A stretch of DNA of 64,000 nucleotides from Chara braunii (taxonomy: Eukaryota; Streptophyta; Charophyceae; Charales; Characeae), in NCBI GenBank assembly GCA_003427395.1, contig BFEA01000072.1, positions 3,091,979-3,155,978 on the forward strand. The letters are read 5' to 3'. The position numbers and the translations under genes are program-made. Shown here piece by piece: positions 33,713 to 45,226 of the stretch. Position 1 is the stretch's first letter. The number at the start of each line of letters is the position of its first letter. The notes below the pieces were generated by a model that saw only the letters and a program-made list of their open reading frames with translations, ran no database searches and was not told the DNA's origin.

Positions 33713-33989
33713 TTCTCTCCTTGGTAGAGGGTCATAGGGGCGTGTAGGGAAGTTGCTTCGATTACCCAATCCCCTTCTTGGATAATGGGTCTTTGTCTAA
33801 GGATATTGATCCAAGCAATGGGGATGACTTCCTGCAACTTATAAAGCTCTGAGAGAAGGTTAACAGATGCCTATATTTTCAGGTCATTTTCAACTACTTC
33901 ATACGGGTGTAGGGTACTTGCATGGGGGGATCTAAAACCGCCTTCAGAACCTTTAGCCACTTCAGGTCATTCAAGAGATTTCAGGTCCC

Positions 33990-34530
33990 TACTTGAAACC
34001 TTTGAGACAACATAAAAAATTCTCACGAGAAATGAAAGTTGAAAAAATATTTCATACAAAAAACATCCTTCATATTTATAAATTATCATTCTAATGTTTG
34101 TCCTATTCTAAAATTTTCAGTTTTATTTGATAAGTTTTCGTCTAAATATGAGCTTTCCCTTCCAACTACATCTATTTGTTTAAGATGGAATAAAAGTCTG
34201 AACGAGTTTATGAAATATTTTAATTAAAGTTTCATTCTATTACAACAAATATCTTGTAATTTAGATTGGATTAACATATTTATGACTGGAAATCCTTACT
34301 TAGAATGACAGCCTAATTAAAATATTTCATGAACTCATCCAGACTTTCATTCCATCTCTAGCATGCAGTTCAAATAAGAAGGGATACCCCATTCTTGGAA
34401 GGAAAGTTTTCAAGTAAGACGAAAAATTTTAAAATTGGAATGACATTTTTTAAGATGGAATGAAAATTTGAAATTCAGAATGTAATTTTACAATAGAATG
34501 ATTATTTCATTCTGAAAAAAAATTATGTTG
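33990..34530. other. AT-rich spacer
   Basis: Very AT-rich with repeated TTCATTCT/AGAATGA motifs in both orientations; no gene recognised. Confidence 0.5.
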
Positions 34531-34950
34531 GATAACCTGAAGTGATTGAAACTTTTGAAAGCGGTTTCAAGTCCCCTCATCCAAGCATTTGGACGGGAGA
34601 ACCTGAAATCGCTTTCAGAAAGTTCAACCACTTCAAGTCATTTCACAGGTTCCAGGTCTACCCACCTTAAACTCCTGAAATAACATGAAGTGGATGAAAA
34701 TTCCGAAAGCGGTTTCAGTTCCCCCTACCCAAGCATTTAGATGGTGAGACCTGAAACTGTTTTCAGAAGCTTCAGCCACTTCAGGTTATTTAAGAGGTTT
34801 CAGGTCTCCCCACCCGAAACTCCTTAAATGACTTGAAGTGGCTGAAATTTGAAAGCGGTTTCAAATGCCACAATCCAAAAATTTGGATGGGGGGATCTGA
34901 AAAAAGTTTCAGAAGCTTCGCCCACTTCAGGTCATTTAAGAGATTTCATG
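34530..34950. repeat. Three long palindromes, family P2 (array 2)
   Basis: Units at about 34536-34643, 34679-34797 and 34826-34943, each a fold-back of the P2 sequence (GACTTGAAGTGG arm, GAAAGCGGTTTCA, then CTTCAG..CACTTCAGGTCATT). They are more diverged than array 1 and their arms carry mismatches. A right half alone lies at about 33880-33980. Confidence 0.8.
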
Positions 34951-35397
34951 TTTCCCCACCTGAAACTCCTGAAATGATATGAAGTGACACACAACAATGT
35001 TAAACCAAAAAAAAAAGAAAAAAATAACAAAAAACATAAAATATGACCTTCAAACCACCTGAAACTCCTAAAATGAGTTGAAGTGTATTCAGACCATTTC
35101 AGGGATTTCAAACCTATGCTAACACACTTCCTTTATACTGAAATTTCAGTAGGTCGTTAACCATTTGTGGAAACTTTTCCTTCAGGTTTCGGATGTTTTT
35201 CAGAGATTGTTTGAGGTGGTCAGCTGTTTTTCACTTACCAACTATGATGTCGCACATGTCCCCCACTGTGAAAACACTCTTTTTAACCCATCCCAGCCAA
35301 TGAGAGTCGTTCTTTAGAGAAAAAAGGTCGGCCTTGTAAGGTCAGGATGTGACGATTCTTAAATTAGGGTTGTCTTCAGACTTCGTGTTACTGCGAC

Positions 35398-35880
35398 CAC
35401 GTTAAGTGCATCGGCTTCCACCTTTTTGCAAAGTGGGGGATCCCTTCCGACCATGTCACACAGGAGTTCAATTAAAACAAAACAGAGACAACTCGGGAAC
35501 GACGCAAAATAACCCCGCGAACCACCGAGACGACCACGGTCACGTCGTCCCTTTGTCGCTCCAGCCGGGTGCACCAACTGTACTTCCCGCAATCCCCTAC
35601 GACAGGATAGGTTCCCGCGGGGCACAACTTACCTTCCCTAAGGGGCTGTCACCACCCTTAGGGGCATATCTCTACCGAGCTACTGACCCACATGCGAAAG
35701 TTTTTAGATGCGATTGAAGAGGTAGGTCAACCGATGACGTTTGCTCGTTCATTGTAGTATAGATACGCTTGGTTAACGCCGAGTGAACCCGAACCTCGTT
35801 CGTTCCTTAGGGCGCTGATATCCTAAGTACGAAACGGACGTTGGTCGACTAGGACGGTTGCAACAAAGCGTGAAACCCAA
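35398..35880 (-). mobile_element. Terminal part of a diverged giant-LTR relative
   Basis: Shares, in the same order as 16160-16580, the blocks GTGCATCGG, ACGACAGGATAG, GGCACAACTTACC, ACCGAGCTAC, CGATGACGTTTGCTCGTTC and GTCGACTAGGACG, with many substitutions. It is a different subfamily from the other LTR copies. It may extend right to about 36180. Confidence 0.65.
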
Positions 35881-37669
35881 AATTAATCGTAGTCCCTTAG
35901 ACACACAGTCAAAAGAAAGTTATAACAACCATACATAATTACGTCAAAATTAATCGACGGTAGTTGATAGAAAGGTATATCCAATCTGATATGATAACTG
36001 AAAGAAGTTGAATCATCATATAGTACATCCAATAACACAAGACCAAAATAAAATCCAACCGCCTCAAATCAAACTCCACAAGAATCATACAGCCGCCAAC
36101 GAGGAGTTAGCTTCCGGTAATAACATAGATGCAGCCGACAAGGTAGTCGGACAACCTCGATTTTAACTTGATGAGACGCGTCACCAAAGTTGCCAATTCC
36201 ACCCTACCACCGACCTTATATTAGGCACGCACACACCTGTCTCCATACATTCCCAATATTTTTTTATGACAGGCTGCTTTGCAGATGACTCTTGATCAGG
36301 TGCATTACTTGAAGTGTTACATGTCCCTCCCTCTAAGACGTGGTCTGGGGTAATCCTTGTCCTCGTCCGAGCACAAAGCTCGGATTTCAAAAGTCAGGCC
36401 GTCTCCACCGAATCATCAAAATACCCCCTCTGTAGAACGGTCCACTCAAGTTGATAACAAGGCCGACTTTTGAAGCAACGAACCCCCGCCGCAGATGCTT
36501 CCCAAATAAAAAATATGTTCATCAAAATTAGGTTTCAGTTGTTTTTATTTCTTATAAGTTCATGGTAACTTAGACGAAGAAAGTCAAAGGAGATAAATGA
36601 TGAGAACCATTTGGACAGGTATGAGTAGATAAGGTCATCCGGGATAGAAAGGGTCAATCATCAGAAAGATGCTAAGTCCTTTTGACCTTATCTGGTTTAT
36701 TTCAATCGAATTCATTTTAAGGTGCACACATAATTAACATTTTTTAAAAACAACGAATCTTTTTCGACCTGCAGGCGAGTGAGAAGTAAAAGGAAGACAA
36801 TCATTTTCACTTTTCTCAAATAGGCATAATCAATCTCCTTTGCAAGCATCATTCTACCTACCTGCACAGAACGCAAAGAAAACAAGTTCAAACGAACCAG
36901 TACAATCTCATACTCAAGTCAGATTTTTCCATTCACATGCATGACTCGCACAACTTTCCTTTACCTTTTCTTTTGAACGTTCAAAACGAACAGGGTGAAG
37001 CAAAGTGTGGGTTCACACAGGTGTGAACGAAATCTAAGTCGTCCCACTGACCTTGAGTGAAGTTTGAATTTGACCACTCAAGAAAGTCGAATAATATCCC
37101 AGATTCCCAATCAAATAGAAAATAATTGCCGAACAACTAAACGAGTTGTGGCATTTCCACCAAGGACGGTCCACGTCCTCTCTCAAGTAATAAAAGAAAT
37201 AGAGGTAGGGCTAAAAAAAAAAAACTCAAGCGAGATAACCCTCAAAGAGGGAGTTCTCACAAATGAGTTTTCGCGTGGTCCCAATGTTTCAAACTGACCC
37301 CTGCTTAGACCGGCCCCAACATCCCGAGTTGTCCCAACACAGTCCCGACTACACTTTACCTACTAAAGATACCCCCCAGCCAACCGCAAGTCCACGCCGT
37401 CTCCAATCACCACGTCTGCTCACAATAACCACACCAAAATGACGGTCCCGATCTCAAAATCAGTCTCACCTGATCCCAAAATGGTCCCAGGCGGTCCCAC
37501 ACTAGCGCTCGCAACACCATACGACCTTGAACACCAGTACCATTGCTTCACACGCTGCAAAAAAAATAAAAATAAAAGTGGGTTCTGGCAGAAACCGCAA
37601 GTGTTGCGACTCCAATAGCCATTATTTCATGCACTCACTTCGCACTCTCTTCATGTCACTGGCTCATGC
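35881..37669. other. Intergenic sequence, nothing recognised
   Basis: Low coding potential; no RNA gene or domain seen. It forms the left flank of the giant retrotransposon (bases before 37670 are CATGC). Confidence 0.5.
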
Positions 37670-38402
37670 TGTCGGCGCGAATACCCTTACAATGGTATCC
37701 GCCCTGGTTTTTGCAGATGACGGGGAAAAATGAGTTTGGTCGAAATAAGTCGTGCGAGGCACGACCACGTCCGGGACCCGCCTTGGTTAAGTTAGGGGGT
37801 ATGTGGGCGCGCAATTTAAGGCGCGCGTGTGCTTTCTTTGATTGAGTGAGCGGCCGGCCTAGTCGACCAACCTGGACCGTGCTACGGTTTTGATTAAGGG
37901 ATAAAAGTCCGCTTTTGAGTCGGCATGCGCGACCGACGGTAGGACTGGCGCACGGGGTGGCACGTGGGATAGCCACGGCGCGGTCCAAGTAGGCTGGCGC
38001 GGGTGCCTGGTGATGGCACGCCGGCCGTGGTTGGACAGGAAGGCCTAGGCTGTTGTTCCCAGGCCTAAGCATGGCGTGACACCACTTTATATAGGACTCC
38101 GCGCCTGGTGGTTCCAAGCTCGGGCATAGCCTTATAGGTTACGGTGTTGGATACGGTTACGGAGGTTTGGGGATCGAGGCCGGTAGGCAGTGGCGCGGGA
38201 GCACTGGAACAACAGAAGGCTAAGGGGTTGAGGGTCCTGCGGGACTATCACCCTTTTGTTCTGTCGAGGGAGTCCGGTCGCGGGCCCCGCCCCTTGGCAC
38301 TGGGCCATCCCCCACCCGACAGTATCTTGGGATGTTTGGTTTTGACTTTTGTTCTTTCTTTTTTTTATTTTCATTTTTCCAAGGTCTTATGGCCCCGTTT
38401 TC

Positions 38403-38414
38403 TCTGTTTAAAAG
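38403..38414 (+). promoter_or_regulatory. Candidate TATA-like element in the 5' LTR
   Basis: TGTTTAAAAG here is TATTTAAAAG in the 3' LTR (55833-55842), followed in both by GCCCGACGCTGG. A second candidate, TATATA, is at 39103-39108 (56526-56531 in the 3' LTR). Neither is proven. Confidence 0.3.
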
Positions 38415-39212
38415 CCCGACGCTGGCTGCGACCGCGGCGCCACTGGCGGACCGCGGGTAAAGAGGCCAAACAGCCTTTGGCGCCATCACAGGGTATCACC
38501 CCGGCGGGCGTCCTTTGGGACATCCGATGACACTGGGACGCCACCGAAAAGATCGACAGGGTCTCCGCGCAGGGCGGTGCGCAGAGATCCGGAATGAATC
38601 CGGACCCAGTTCGGGCCGGGTACGTACAGGCAAGTGAGCGCTGGCCGGGCGAAGTCCTGCAGGGCAATTTGTTGAAACCGGGAGGATACAGAAAAAGATT
38701 AGCATCATGATGGCCTTAGCGTCAGGATGACGCGTTTAAATCAAGGGCGGCTCCTATTTTTTTCGATTGTTCGACTGTTCCTACGAGCAGATTTTCGCGA
38801 CGGTCGTAGCGGGTTAGTGGTCAGGTTCTACAGTGAGGCGGTGGGGACTACGTGGAGAAGAAGAAGAGGGCGGGAAAGAGAGCACGAACGTAGCAGGGGA
38901 GGTCGGGGCGGATCCGAAAGCAAATTGGTACCAGATGCGTTCAGCGAAGGAAATGGTGGGAGTGAGCCGGGGCTGAGAAGTGAGCCGGGTGTATGTGGAT
39001 ACTACGGGCTAAGGCAAGGCAGGGGAGCAAAGCGGGCAACCGCAGGAGCCTAGGCGAGGCTCTGGAGGCAGGGAATTGAAAGGTAACCGTTTGCTTCCCC
39101 TCTATATACCCTGGTATGACCCCTACCTGTACGTCCTGCTACGTTTGACTCAGTATACTCTATGCACCCCTACTTTGACTTTGGTTTGACTGACATCAGA
39201 TAACTCAGATCA

Positions 39213-39230
39213 AATAAAGGAATGTGTGTG
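39213..39230 (+). terminator. Candidate polyadenylation signal in the 5' LTR
   Basis: AATAAA followed within a few bases by TGTGTGTG; preserved in the 3' LTR at about 56635. This is the canonical arrangement of signal plus GU-rich element, but the R region is not mapped. Confidence 0.35.
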
Positions 39231-39345
39231 CGATCACAGTTTCCGTTTGTTGATTGCCTGAATGCGGATTGTGAACACAAACGGGTGCATCTGGGGGAAG
39301 GGTGGATGAAAGGTGGTTTTGCCTGTGGCTGACAGGGTCCTATAG

Positions 39346-40125
39346 GGTCAGACCAGTTCCATAAGATTGGACGGCCTGACCGCTGTGTTTATTTTTGAAT
39401 TGCATGGAGAGTCAGACCAGTTCCATAAGATTGGATGGTCTGATTGCTCTGAATTGTGAGGGTTTGACTGTGGCTGACTTTTATGGGGCCAAACCTGTAC
39501 CATAAGATTGGTGGGTTTGGTTGCCATGTTTGGTTGGGGTTTGTTCTATTTTTTTTGTTTTTGATCGAGGAGGTCTGAGCAAGTCCATAAGATTGGACGG
39601 CTCAGCCCCTTCCTGTTTCATTCTGAGGGAGTAATTCTCGCTGAGGGCAGGGCATGTCCATAAGATTGGACGACCTTGGACTCATGTCGCACACAGTGGG
39701 ATCAGAGAGAAACGAACCTGGCAGAGGACCAGATATGTTCCATAAGATTGGACGGTCTGGTCCAAAGCCTCGCATATGTTGGAACCCAAAAGGTTAAATT
39801 TTGGTTATATTTTATACTATCCTGTTTATGAACAGGCTAGTCAGGCATGGGTTCCATAAGATTGGACGGCCTGGCTATAGCTTAGCATGAAATGAAGAGA
39901 GTATAATTAAGAATATAATTGAAGGTAACCCTGGGCAGGCTGGGCCTTGTTCTAAGATGAACGGCTCAGTCCTATGCCCAGCTTTTGAACACCAAGTTCA
40001 GAGAGGTATATATAATTTGGATATTAAACAGTTCGGGGCGGTTGAGCCTTGTTCTAAGATGAACGGCTTAGTCATATGCTCAATGGCTGAGTCAGGCAGG
40101 TTCCATAAGATTGGACGACTTGACT
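39346..40125 (+). repeat. Array of about ten conserved-loop hairpins (5' LTR)
   Basis: Each unit has loop TAAGAT, an inner 4-bp stem and an outer stem. Outer arms: 39346-39354/39373-39381; 39411-39418/39437-39444; 39489-39495/39514-39520; 39575-39580/39600-39605; 39648-39652/39674-39678 (weak); 39726-39733/39756-39763; 39838-39846/39869-39877; 39940-39946/39963-39969; about 40043-40048/40075-40080; 40091-40096/40119-40124. Inner stem is TCCA/TGGA in most, ACCA/TGGT in unit 3, GTTC/GAAC in units 8 and 9. Outer stems are unrelated in sequence yet pair, with a few wobbles and one A-C mismatch. Confidence 0.88.
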
Positions 40126-40399
40126 TTATGCCCTATGTAAGCTGGGTATAAGGGAATAAAGCATCGAAAGATTACGAACTATTGTTTGCAAAGGTTGACT
40201 TGGGGTGGCGAGAGTACTTACCTTTGTGGTTTGGCCTGCATGTGACAGAGGGAGGCTACTACTTGGTGTGAGTTTCAGTTTGATAGGTAGTTGGTGTAGT
40301 TGTTCGCCACGTGCTAGAGCGATAGGAGTTAGTTCAATTCCTGCATTTTCTGAGCTAAGTTTTTTTCTTAGATCGATTCTTGCATTTTCTAGGATCTTT

Positions 40400-40745
40400 T
40401 ATTATACTTGGCTTTGTATAAATTTTGGTAAGCTACTTTCTCTACGGGAAGCCCTGCCAAAATTTCTGCAAATCCAGGGAGTTAGTCAAATTTTGACTTT
40501 TCAAAGTTCAACTTGTCTAAAGTTAATATACAACTTAGTAAAAATCTGGGAAGTCTCTTCTTCTAAAGGAAGTGTTGCCCAAATTTTTGCTAAATCAGGG
40601 AGTTAGACGAAAATTTGGCTTAGGAAAGTCAAAGACTAGTTTTGGTTTTATATTTGGGCTAGTATAAATTCTGAAAAGGCACTTTTCCTACGGAAGGCGC
40701 TGCCAATTTTTTTTTGATTTAGAGGAGTTAGATTATATTTTGACA
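40400..40745 (+). repeat. Three ~110-bp tandem repeats (5' LTR)
   Basis: Units share (A/G)GGAAG(C/T)G(C/T)TGCC, an AAATTT, and CAG(G)GAGTTAG, at about 40440, 40560 and 40690. They correspond to the five units at 19085-19680 in the solo LTR. Confidence 0.8.
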
Positions 40746-42988
40746 GGTGGCGATTCTAGCAATTCACCCTAAATAGGGGAGATTCTGCCTTTAGTCTACC
40801 TTTGCTTTGGCACTAGCTTAGAGGTAGGCCTGGACTCGGTTGGCAGATAACTTTGAGCGAAAATGTGCTATGGAGGTTCATCCCCCATATGCTCATGGTT
40901 TAGTTTGGGTGTTGACCTATCTCATGGTACAGGTCTTTCTTGGACATTCGATTCAGAATTCGGGCTAGTGTCAGCTTGACCCTATAAGGATCGTCTTCTG
41001 TTATCACTGATAATTTTTATCACTGATAACAGGTCGGTTGCCGATTCGTCGGTCTACGACACAATTCCAACTCACTCTTCATACCCAACCTAAAAGGCTT
41101 TAGCCCTGGTGACTTTATTGTTTGTTGAGGGTTTCAACCGGGCTTTTATTGAATGGCCATTTAACAAAGGTACTGAGTATTTAATTATGGTTGGTTGGAC
41201 AGGGGATTGGGGCTTGCATGGCTAAAGCGAAGGGTATGAGTGAGGAGACTGGTTGGGGTTGACTCCTTATAGTGCGTGGTTCGTTGTTTGGTTCTTTGAT
41301 GTGGTTGCAGGTAGACCCTGTGGCTTGGATTTTGGATTTGGGTTGCCTGCGCTCTCATATATGTACATATGATTGTGAGAAGTCCCGCTGTGCCTGTGAG
41401 ATGTGATCGTCGCAACTCTATCTCCCTTATGTATATACACGGGTGTATTTATGGTGAGTGTTTGCGAGGCCTAAGGGGCCCCGTACAAAGGGTATACTTG
41501 AAGATCATGTTTGAAAGGCATAGGAAGAATCCTTCTCTTTCTTTGTTTGCTTCTTGGGAGCTTTCTTAGTCGGACATTGGTCCAGGGCTGGGATTCAAGG
41601 TCCTTGTCCAGGACATCCCAAGCCCTAGGCTCTGCAGGGGAGAGACTCCCCCTCATGCGGAACCTACCTGCATTGCCCGCCGAGACACTCAACCCTGAAG
41701 GCGGAGATGTCGCGAGGGCCGAACGGCGTGTCCTTCAGCCGTTCAATATCGTGAGGGGTAACCCCTCGCAATACATTTCTTCAGCCATTCAATATCGCGA
41801 GGCCGGAGCCGTGATTACCACATATGACTGGCATCATTGGTCGGTATGGGACTGGTCAGCAGCCGCGCGGCTTTATGTTAAAATCCTGCGTGCGATGCTT
41901 CGCCGCCCCAGCATCTAAAAGTTATGGGATCGTAAGGCTCACATGTAGACGCAAACGCTTGAGGTTATTGTAGGCCGTGGGCATCACCCGAGGAGAGAGA
42001 GGGTACCCCAAAGATCATGACCCCGGTTGGAACAAGGGGGGGTCCTCGACCTATTCGTCTTGCTTTTTAGAGTTTTTATGGTTGGACAATCAAATTCAAA
42101 CTCTTTGATGTCTGACCGCCACGACAGCCTAAGGCTGTCTACTCAACCCCTCTGCACAGGGTGCAGAAGAGGGTGTGGTCTTCAACCGCGCATGGCCAGC
42201 GTCGAGAGATTAACCCTCAAGGCGAGTGTCAGCCGACACTTGAGTGTCGAATGAGGCCCTCGAGATTAACGAGGACCACTCGATTATGGATGTTACATGG
42301 TACGTCATTATGCTTGCGTACGATTGCATTGCTAGTCGATATGAATAGGTCATGCGTCCGCGCGATTTTTATACTGAGCCTCGCGCGAGACGCTTATCTG
42401 ATTTCCACGTCGGGAAGTTATGGGAGGGCTACTGAAGGGGCTAGGAGCGTTGTCGCGTTGTTTGTGTCACGTTGCCCGGGTTGTGTCGTTTGTGCAATGT
42501 GTGTGCGTGCGTGTGTTTTATTTTTGCGGTTGTTAGAGTGGTGTGCGCGTGGTGTGTGGGATGCGTCCTAGTCGACCGACGTCGAGCCGCGCTTGGGACT
42601 TCAGCCCCCCAAGATGTCGGTTCGCGTGCGGGTCCGACAGGCGTATTACCGCGAGTACCCCCTATGCTACAGCGAACGAGAAACGCCCTCGGTCGGTCCA
42701 CCTCTGCGATTGCAACCGAGTAGCTTTCGTACTGTGGACTGGTAGCTAGGCGGGGATACGCCCACTGAAGGGAGGTGACAGCTCCCGTAAGGTGGAGGTA
42801 ATTGTGCCTCGCGTAGGCCCTATCCTGTCGTAGGGGCTCGCGAGAGGTATGGCTGACGCACTCGGCCGGAGTGGCCTAAGGAAGCTCCATTCTGCGTGTT
42901 CGTATCGAGGTTCGTCCAACTCCTGCGTGACGCGGCCGAGAGGATCCCGCGCTGCCACGTGCGGTGCCGGACCGATGCGCTCGACAGG

Positions 42989-43007
42989 TGGCGCAGTTGC
43001 CGGGGAT
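42989..43007 (+). other. Primer-binding site complementary to tRNA-Asp
   Basis: TGGCGCAGTTGCCGGGGAT begins two bases after the LTR end. The inverse complement matches the 3' end of plant tRNA-Asp(GTC), including CCA, at 18 of 19 positions as I know that tRNA. This fixes the LTR boundary and orientation. Confidence 0.85.
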
Positions 43008-43390
43008 AACGGAAGCCTACCGTTGTCCCTGGTGGAACGACATCCGGGTATGGGAATGAGGGAGGATTAGGCACATGGGTAGATAAGGGTAGAACTATGA
43101 GAGGGATCGTATAGTAATCTATATGGTTGTGTGTGAGTGAATGTTGATGTGATTGGTGGCTTGGCTGATGGCATGGACGAGGGGAATATGTGAGCAAATT
43201 TTATGGTGAGAATGGACCTTACCTAGATGAGCCTAAAGGAGAAAGAAAAAGAAATGTCTGTCAGATCAAGAGCGTAAAATATTTGAGCGGTTAGCCCGAT
43301 AGGATCATAATGGATGAGACTGCTGAGTGGAACCTTTCGTCCTATCGTTTCTTATAACAGGGGGATTAAAGCCGAAGGCAGTTAATCAAA
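43008..43390 (+). other. Untranslated leader of the gypsy element
   Basis: About 380 bases between the primer-binding site and the gag start, without an open frame of note. A packaging signal would be expected here but I cannot identify one. Confidence 0.5.
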
Positions 43391-45226
43391 ATGCCTGAGG
43401 GGATGACGGACGGTGGGAAAAGGCTCGTAACGCTCGACGACCTCATCGATGCCCTGGATAAGCGCGAGAGAGCGCCGAGCAATGTCCCGAAGGTTGACAC
43501 TTTCCACTTCAAGGGAGAACGGGTGTCCGACTGGCTGGATCTGACGGAGCAAGCACTAGTGGGGCTGTCGGATGAAGTCAAGCTCCAGCGGGTCCTAAGA
43601 TATGTCCTCCATAGTCATGATCAGGAGGTGGGCAAGGTCGTGGATGCCGCCAATGGTAGTTGGGCGAGGTTCAGGGATATGATGCACAGAAAGTACAGGT
43701 TGGGAGATGGCCTGCTGACCATGGCAGACTTAGAGGCCATGAACAAAGACGACTTCTCCACGATTGGGGCGTTTGTGCACGAGTTTAAAAGGAAGGCGAG
43801 GAAGGTGCACGGGATCTCCGAAGAAACGCAGTGTGCTATATTCTTGGGTCTGCTTACTGGCTCGGAGGCCTCGGAGCTGACGGGTCACGGAGGGGGAAGT
43901 GAGAAACTCACTTGGGCCACTATCGACAGAGGGGTGGAAGAAGGGAGTCTGGACCAGGTGGAGCAGCACCAGGTGCGGCTGCAAAGGCGTAAGAGAAAGG
44001 AAAGGGTCGCCAACGCATCTAGGACCCCTAGGGTAAAGAGGATCGTCACGGATGTATTGGCAACCCTGGGGTATGATAATGAGGCGGAAGTGCAAAAGAA
44101 GGGGGTGACCGTGGCCCAAGGTCGGGCGTCGGGGGCAGTGGAAGAGGAGGTTAGGCGCGAGGACTACGGCGGAGAAGAGACGGGCTCCCAGATCCTAACC
44201 AAGGCCCAGAGGAAGCAGCGAAATTTACAAGTGGGGGGTCAAGGATCCGGAAAAGGTCAGGCCCCGCAAGCGATTGCTACGCCACCACCTGCCGCCACGA
44301 CAACGTCAGCGACGGTCGGGCCGTCATGTATGGGGCCGCCGCCGGCTTGTGGGCATTGGATGCCGCATTGTCAGCACGCGCCCTGGCCTAGCTGTAATCA
44401 CTGTACCTCCTGTGGAGCGGGTCAAACCCTTCCTGGGCAGATGGTCCCCTATGCGGGCCTGGCGGCAAGTATGGGGCCCCCAAGCTACCCCGCGACCCAA
44501 GGTCAGTTTGTGGCCCAACCGCCTCCCTCCCAACAGGCCTCGCAGGCTAGTGTGGCCGGGGGAGGAAATCAAGGACAAGGCGGGCAAGGCAATGGTGGCC
44601 GAGGTCAAGGGGGCCGAGGGGGTGGCGGTCGGGGCCGAGGAGGAAATGGTGGGAGCCGCGGGGGTGGTTGGAATGGGCAAGGGGGTTTGAACCAAGGTGG
44701 CCAAGGTGGCCAGGAGGGGGGCCAAGGATATGGGAGGCCCCGCTTTGATTGGCGAAACGCCACCTGTTGGCATTGTGGCGAAGTGGGCGACACTATACGG
44801 TTCTGCCAACGACGGCGAGATGATGAGTTGGCAGGGTTGATTTCCTCCTGCAAGGACGGGGACATATATGATAAGTGGGGGGAGCATATCGCCCTCAGGA
44901 CCCTCGGAGGAATCAGGCAAGAGGCTCTCAGGCGAGTGGCGACAGGGCCATCGGCACCCCCGGCCATGTTCAGGATGTGGCAGGAGAGGGAAGAGCCGGT
45001 CATGAGAGTTGAGGAAATTGTGGGGGATAATGAGGAGGTCACTCAGCGACTAAAGGCGGGGACCATAAGGGAGGAGCCAATAGTCATCGAGTCAGATGAC
45101 GAGGGGCAGGAAGATGAAGGAGAGCCGGCCATAGTCCTCCTGGGGAGGATGGAAGATCTGTTGGAAAAGGTGGGGAGATACCAGCGGAAGCTGCAAGCCC
45201 TGTGTGAAGAAGCCCGAGAGTGGTAG
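43391..45226 (+). CDS. gag: Gag polyprotein of the giant gypsy element
   Basis: 611 residues, open throughout, starting at the ATG before GMTDGGKRL. Residues about 30-190 fit a retrotransposon Gag capsid region (FKGERVSDWLDLTEQAL start, then W-R-F--M--KY block). Then comes a basic stretch, then a Gly/Gln/Arg-rich segment (about 385-450) typical of RNA binding. A zinc knuckle follows near 44767: CWHC-GEVG-D-TIRF-C, where the His of CX2CX4HX4C is Asp. The rest is acidic. The TAG at 45224-45226 is in frame with pol-like sequence after it (to about 45600), so Gag and Pol may once have been one ORF or used readthrough. The only long intact reading frame in the element. Confidence 0.85.
   Translation: MPEGMTDGGKRLVTLDDLIDALDKRERAPSNVPKVDTFHFKGERVSDWLDLTEQALVGLSDEVKLQRVLRYVLHSHDQEVGKVVDAANGSWARFRDMMHRKYRLGDGLLTMADLEAMNKDDFSTIGAFVHEFKRKARKVHGISEETQCAIFLGLLTGSEASELTGHGGGSEKLTWATIDRGVEEGSLDQVEQHQVRLQRRKRKERVANASRTPRVKRIVTDVLATLGYDNEAEVQKKGVTVAQGRASGAVEEEVRREDYGGEETGSQILTKAQRKQRNLQVGGQGSGKGQAPQAIATPPPAATTTSATVGPSCMGPPPACGHWMPHCQHAPWPSCNHCTSCGAGQTLPGQMVPYAGLAASMGPPSYPATQGQFVAQPPPSQQASQASVAGGGNQGQGGQGNGGRGQGGRGGGGRGRGGNGGSRGGGWNGQGGLNQGGQGGQEGGQGYGRPRFDWRNATCWHCGEVGDTIRFCQRRRDDELAGLISSCKDGDIYDKWGEHIALRTLGGIRQEALRRVATGPSAPPAMFRMWQEREEPVMRVEEIVGDNEEVTQRLKAGTIREEPIVIESDDEGQEDEGEPAIVLLGRMEDLLEKVGRYQRKLQALCEEAREW

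Larger units (their letters stand above)
32306..33875 (-). pseudogene. LINE C, ORF2 C-terminal pieces on the minus strand, interrupted
   Basis: Three separated pieces read in order on the minus strand. One is EVIPIAWINILRQRPIIQEGDWV (about 33740-33840). The next is a piece with HDNQAALKAYDLTLPGARMTKL (about 33175-33235). The last is the tail with VWRNLKDKLTSTIDQNKIIEFINTFEQEWLD (about 32385-32500). Order and spacing fit the C-terminal third of a plant LINE ORF2, but only by resemblance. The P1 palindrome block separates the first two pieces and the P2 palindromes (32701-32960) separate the second from the tail. Confidence 0.45.
37670..42986 (+). repeat. 5' LTR, 5317 bp
   Basis: Begins TGTCGGCGCGAATACC and ends GCGCTCGACA, the TG...CA form of LTRs. 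Blocks along it match 55108-59991 in order. Contains a start-proximal hairpin (ATACCC/GGTAT), candidate promoter elements, a hairpin array (39346-40125), ~110-bp tandem repeats (about 40400-40745) and a strong hairpin GAGGGG/CCCCTC at about 41752-41768. At over 5 kb it is at the upper limit of known plant LTRs. Confidence 0.85.

Noticed and set aside
39346-40125. CRISPR array (regular short repeats with unique neighbours)
   Set aside because: Spacing is irregular, the bases next to the repeat are self-complementary and not independent spacers, and the context is a eukaryotic LTR.
42738-42790. tRNA-like start GGACTGGTAGCT with A-box resemblance, also in inverse copies at 11280-11345 and 16340-16405
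   Set aside because: It is internal to the giant LTR end, the B box is poor and the arms do not pair; the repeat is explained by LTR homology.
43391-45042. Long antisense frames opposite gag (for example 44324-44920)
   Set aside because: Gag has a recognised capsid region and knuckle on the plus strand; the Pro/Ser-rich antisense frames mirror its Gly/Gln-rich codons.
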